The notes beneath the pieces were generated by a model. It was not told the DNA's origin and searched no databases. It was given only the letters and a program-made list of their open reading frames with translations. Shown one piece after another: positions 13,599-14,107 of a stretch of DNA of 14,107 nucleotides. How positions within the stretch are numbered: position 1 is the first letter of the stretch; every line of letters begins with the position of its first letter. A program made the translations under genes and the position numbers. The DNA comes from Baffinella frigidus. Lineage: Eukaryota; Cryptophyceae; Cryptomonadales; Baffinellaceae. The stretch lies in NCBI GenBank assembly GCA_026770585.1, contig MU646355.1, positions 819,419 through 833,525 on the forward strand, written 5' to 3'.

Positions 13599-13748
13599 TT
13601 ATCTCAGAAAACGAGTTCTAAAACTCGTTTTCTTAAGTCAATTCCCCTATAAATTTGTCAACTTATGCGGAGAGTAAAGAATAAGTTGACGAATTTGTAG
13701 GGGGATTGACTTAAGAAAACGAGTTTTAGAACTCGTTTTCTGAGATAA
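13599..13748. mobile_element. 150-bp near-perfect hairpin element
   Basis: Arms 13599-13666 and 13681-13748 (68 bp each) pair with three or four mismatches around a 14-nt loop. Each arm holds its own 11-bp hairpin (gaaaacgagtt / aactcgttttc). The arms extend outward into cctacggta / taccgtagg. Near the loop, ataagttgacgaatttgt matches the inner part of R1. Foldback or MITE-like element. Confidence 0.85.
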
Positions 13749-13842
13749 GCCTACCGTAGGATCCTATGAATTATTCACGCACGGGGTATTCACGAACTCC
13801 CGTCGTTGTCCGCTGTGTGGCCTAAATCACTGCAAGACTTTC

Positions 13843-13970
13843 CTGTCTCAGTCTATCTGCCCTCACCAGTTTGGTGAGCCTGGGCTCTTTCCCGCCCCAG
13901 CGTTGACGGCGTTGTACCACACACCCAGGATGTCAACTTGAGAATAGTCTGTCAAAGCCGACTGAGGTAC
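13843..13970 (-). repeat. R1 repeat, well-preserved copy
   Basis: On the minus strand: cagactattctcaagttgac, atcctgggtgtgtggtac, gccgtcaacgctggggcgg, gaaagagcccaggctcacc, agatagactgagacag| (AG at 13843). It is outside any gene I can model. Confidence 0.65.
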
Positions 13971-14004
13971 CACGCAAGAGTGTAGGGCAGAGTGACCCAC
14001 AGGA

Positions 14005-14028
14005 GAAATAGTAGAATTCTACTATTTC
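14005..14028. repeat. 24-bp perfect palindrome
   Basis: gaaatagtagaa and its exact complement, centred on AATT. The remaining 14029-14107 holds nothing recognisable. Confidence 0.9.
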
Positions 14029-14107
14029 TTAAGTTCATAAGTGGACATTCTTCCCACAGAAAAATCGAAATTTCGGAAAGTTGTTACAAATTCCGTGTGA
14101 ACTGGCT

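Overview
This window looks like nuclear DNA from a GC-rich single-celled eukaryote, most likely an alga; the lineage is not certain (cryptophyte, haptophyte and dinoflagellate are all possible). The signs are a spliced gene with GT-AG introns, long blocks of degenerate plant/alga-type TTTAGGG telomere-like repeat, and a dense load of small inverted-repeat elements. I see no bacterial operon, ribosomal RNA gene, CRISPR array or transposase/reverse-transcriptase gene.

Layout. Positions 1-1240 hold homopolymer and triplet repeats, then a cluster of small palindromic elements (MITE-like) that share a core but have different, always self-complementary ends. Positions 1250-1784 are pyrimidine-rich tandem repeat and a 14-bp tandem repeat, followed by a telomere-like block (1848-2110). 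Positions 2182-5279, minus strand, hold the one gene I can model well: a Sec14-like CRAL-TRIO lipid-binding protein of about 315 residues in five exons, all in compatible phase. Its introns and the gap between exons 3 and 4 are filled with copies of one dispersed repeat (called R1 here) that supplies splice acceptors and, in places, donors. At least seven broken copies of exon 4's start and two of its end lie beside these repeats.

Positions 3189-3473 and 5340-6730 carry two mixed short repeat families (A and B) ending in a GGACCTAAA-type tail. Their inverted partners lie at 10022-10837. Positions 7116-8815 are a 1.7-kb telomere-like array with higher-order repeats. Immediately after it, on the plus strand (about 8860-9910), lies a second CRAL-TRIO copy. 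It is nearly identical in protein but interrupted by four separate insertions, three of them with visible target-site duplications. Positions 10165-11430 are further mobile repeats and minisatellites. Positions 11878-12256 hold an open, protein-like stretch of unknown function. Positions 12494-13763 hold a region bounded by inverted repeats, with a tRNA-like fossil, a CCCTAAA block, a MITE and a 150-bp near-perfect hairpin. A last R1 copy and a 24-bp perfect palindrome close the window.

How the parts relate. The region reads as one active gene, one insertion-riddled duplicate, and a community of non-autonomous elements. The most interesting possibility is that R1 is an introner-like element: a repeat whose ends coincide with splice sites and which has seeded introns in the CRAL-TRIO gene. 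The second is the family of small elements whose two ends change together from copy to copy. Both are inferences from one window and need genome-wide checks.
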